From positions 3,038,001 through 3,102,000 of the forward strand of contig NZ_CP146022.1 in NCBI RefSeq assembly GCF_036967205.1: a DNA stretch of 64,000 bases, read 5' to 3'. The notes below the pieces were generated by a model that saw nothing but the letters and a program-made list of their open reading frames with translations, ran no database searches and had not been told where the DNA came from. Origin of the DNA: Streptomyces sp. Q6. Lineage in GTDB: Bacteria; Actinomycetota; Actinomycetes; Streptomycetales; Streptomycetaceae. Shown here one piece after another: positions 62,662-64,000 of the stretch (its first letter is position 1; each line of letters opens with the position of its first letter). The position numbers were made by a program, and so were the translations under genes.

Positions 62662-64000
62662 GTGCGCAACCGCCAGTCCAGCAAGGGTTTCTCCAGACGT
62701 ACGCTGCTCGCCGCGGCCACCGCGGGTGTCGCCGCCGCGGGCCTGAGCGCCGCTCCCGTCCAGGCCGCCGCGGACGACCGCGACAAGGCCCTCAAACGCG
62801 TCATCTCCGGGATGTCCCTGGAGGAGAAGGTCGGCCAGCTCTTCGTCATGCGGGTGTACGGCCACTCGGCCACCGCCCCCGACCAGGCCGACATCGACGC
62901 CAACCTCAAGGAGATCGGCGTCCGCACGGCCGCCGAGCTGATCGACAAGTACAAGCTCGGCGGCATCATCTACTTCGCGTGGGCGCACAACGTCCGCGAC
63001 CCGCACCAGATCGCCGACCTCAGCAACGGGATACAGCAGGCCGGGCTCCGACAGCCGTCCCGCATACCGCTGTTGATCGCCACCGACCAGGAGCACGGCA
63101 TCGTCTGCCGGGTCGGCAAGCCCGCCACCCTGTTCCCCGGCGCGATGGCGCTCGGCGCGGGCGGCTCCCACTCCGACGCGCGCAAGGCGGGACAGATAGC
63201 CGGCGCCGAACTGCGCTCGGTCGGCATCGTCCAGGACTACGCGCCCGACGCCGACGTCAACGTCAACCCGGCCAACCCGGTCATCGGCGTCCGCTCCTTC
63301 GGCGCCGACCCTCAGGCCGTCGCCGCGATGGTCGCCGCCCAGGTCAAGGGGTACCAGTCGGCCGGCATCGCCTCGACCGCCAAGCACTTCCCCGGGCACG
63401 GCGACACCGCGACCGACTCCCACACCGGCCTGCCCGTCATCACGCACACGCGCGAGCAGTGGGAGCAGCTGGACAAGCCGTCGTTCGAGGCCGCGATCGC
63501 CGCCGGCATCGACTCGATCATGACGGCCCACATCGTCGTACCGGCCCTGGACCCGGCCGAGGACCCGGCGACGCTGTCCCGCCCCATCCTCACCGGCATC
63601 CTGCGCGAACAGCTCGGCTACGACGGTGTCGTGGTCACCGACTCGCTCGGCATGGAGGGCGTGCGGACCAAGTACGGCGACGAACGCGTCCCCGTCCTCG
63701 CGCTCAAGGCGGGCGTCGACCAGCTCCTCAACCCGCCGACCCTGGCCGTCTCCTGGAACGCGGTCCTGAACGCCGTGCGCAGCGGCGAGCTGACCGAGGA
63801 GCGGCTCGACGAGTCGATCCTGCGCATCCTGCGCCTGAAGGCCAAGCTGGGTCTCTTCAAGGAGCCGTACGTCACCCATCGCGGCGTCGACCGCACGGTG
63901 GGGACGGCCGCGCACCTGGCCGCCGCCGACCGGATCGCCGAGCGTACGACGACGCTCCTGGTGAACAAGGAGGGCCTGCTCCCGCTGTCCCCGCGGACGC
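62662..64000 (+). CDS. Glycoside hydrolase family 3 enzyme (Tat-exported), C-terminus cut by window edge
   Basis: Read from GTG 62662 (AAGGGGAG upstream) to the edge: 446 codons, open at the right. A Tat signal is visible (SKGFSRRTLLAAATAGVAAAG, ending AAPVQAAA). The GH3 N-domain follows: SGMSLEEKVGQLFVMRVYG, LLIATDQEHGIVCRVG, STAKHFPGHGDT (NagZ-type His/Asp motif) and the nucleophile region GVVVTDSLGMEGV. This is a beta-N-acetylhexosaminidase/glucosidase type acting outside the cell, perhaps on murein or chitin fragments. The rest of the protein is beyond the window. Confidence 0.92.
   Translation, partial: MRNRQSSKGFSRRTLLAAATAGVAAAGLSAAPVQAAADDRDKALKRVISGMSLEEKVGQLFVMRVYGHSATAPDQADIDANLKEIGVRTAAELIDKYKLGGIIYFAWAHNVRDPHQIADLSNGIQQAGLRQPSRIPLLIATDQEHGIVCRVGKPATLFPGAMALGAGGSHSDARKAGQIAGAELRSVGIVQDYAPDADVNVNPANPVIGVRSFGADPQAVAAMVAAQVKGYQSAGIASTAKHFPGHGDTATDSHTGLPVITHTREQWEQLDKPSFEAAIAAGIDSIMTAHIVVPALDPAEDPATLSRPILTGILREQLGYDGVVVTDSLGMEGVRTKYGDERVPVLALKAGVDQLLNPPTLAVSWNAVLNAVRSGELTEERLDESILRILRLKAKLGLFKEPYVTHRGVDRTVGTAAHLAAADRIAERTTTLLVNKEGLLPLSPRT

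Overview
The window is chromosomal DNA of a high-GC actinomycete, almost certainly a Streptomyces. The evidence is the codon use (G or C at nearly every third position), many GTG starts, 4-bp ATGA/GTGA gene overlaps, strong GC-rich hairpin terminators, and typical Streptomyces neighbourhoods. No rRNA, tRNA or CRISPR was seen. Both ends cut a gene.

Bases 1-4690 look like a small accessory island with lower GC and more A/T at third positions. It holds an NB-ARC/TPR (NLR-like) protein running off the left edge, a short helical protein overlapping its start, two small hypothetical genes, a GntR/UTRA regulator and a gene-poor stretch. The NLR-like protein (near its N-terminus) and its small partner (at its C-terminus) share a short motif of the form xR(I/V)YQAxxDQxI. 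This is the layout of actinobacterial NLR/effector pairs thought to signal through amyloid-like motifs.

From 4690 on, core-type genes dominate: a lipoprotein and a VOC protein; a carotenoid oxygenase; an RHH regulator, DUF4097 protein and Drr-type ABC exporter operon; a fatty-acid module (acyl-CoA synthetase, TetR, SCP2, acyl-CoA dehydrogenase) whose promoters share a CTTAC-N6-GTAAG box; a vWA lipoprotein; an ABC permease next to an alpha/beta-hydrolase-ABC ATPase fusion; a GNAT, an APC permease and a lipoprotein; an inositol-catabolic remnant (mmsA, iolD, broken iolB) with an AraC regulator; an alcohol dehydrogenase, an antiporter and a PrsW protease; a copper module (CopZ-like chaperone and CopA-like ATPase behind a CsoR-type box); citrate synthase; a RecD2-like helicase; and several small conserved proteins.

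From 44.3 kb there is a ribose operon (rbsR-rbsA-rbsCB fusion-rbsK-rbsD) behind two LacI-type operators. It is followed by a DUF937 gene and a sugar-acid or cyclitol type cluster (isomerase/epimerase, DUF993, Gfo/Idh) divergent from its LacI regulator. Next come DeoR, a DUF4406-like protein and a NudK-like Nudix hydrolase, a MarR-GNAT fusion, another isomerase, a divergent EamA/LysR pair, and a Tat-exported GH3 enzyme cut by the right edge.

The most unusual non-coding feature is a 118-119 bp palindromic element present three times (19133, 29653, 35932). Its end arms covary, so the stem is kept while its sequence changes. One copy lies inside the open reading frame of the copper ATPase, and another sits just upstream of the truncated iolB. 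G-rich tracts at four gene ends and several short tandem repeats are also present.
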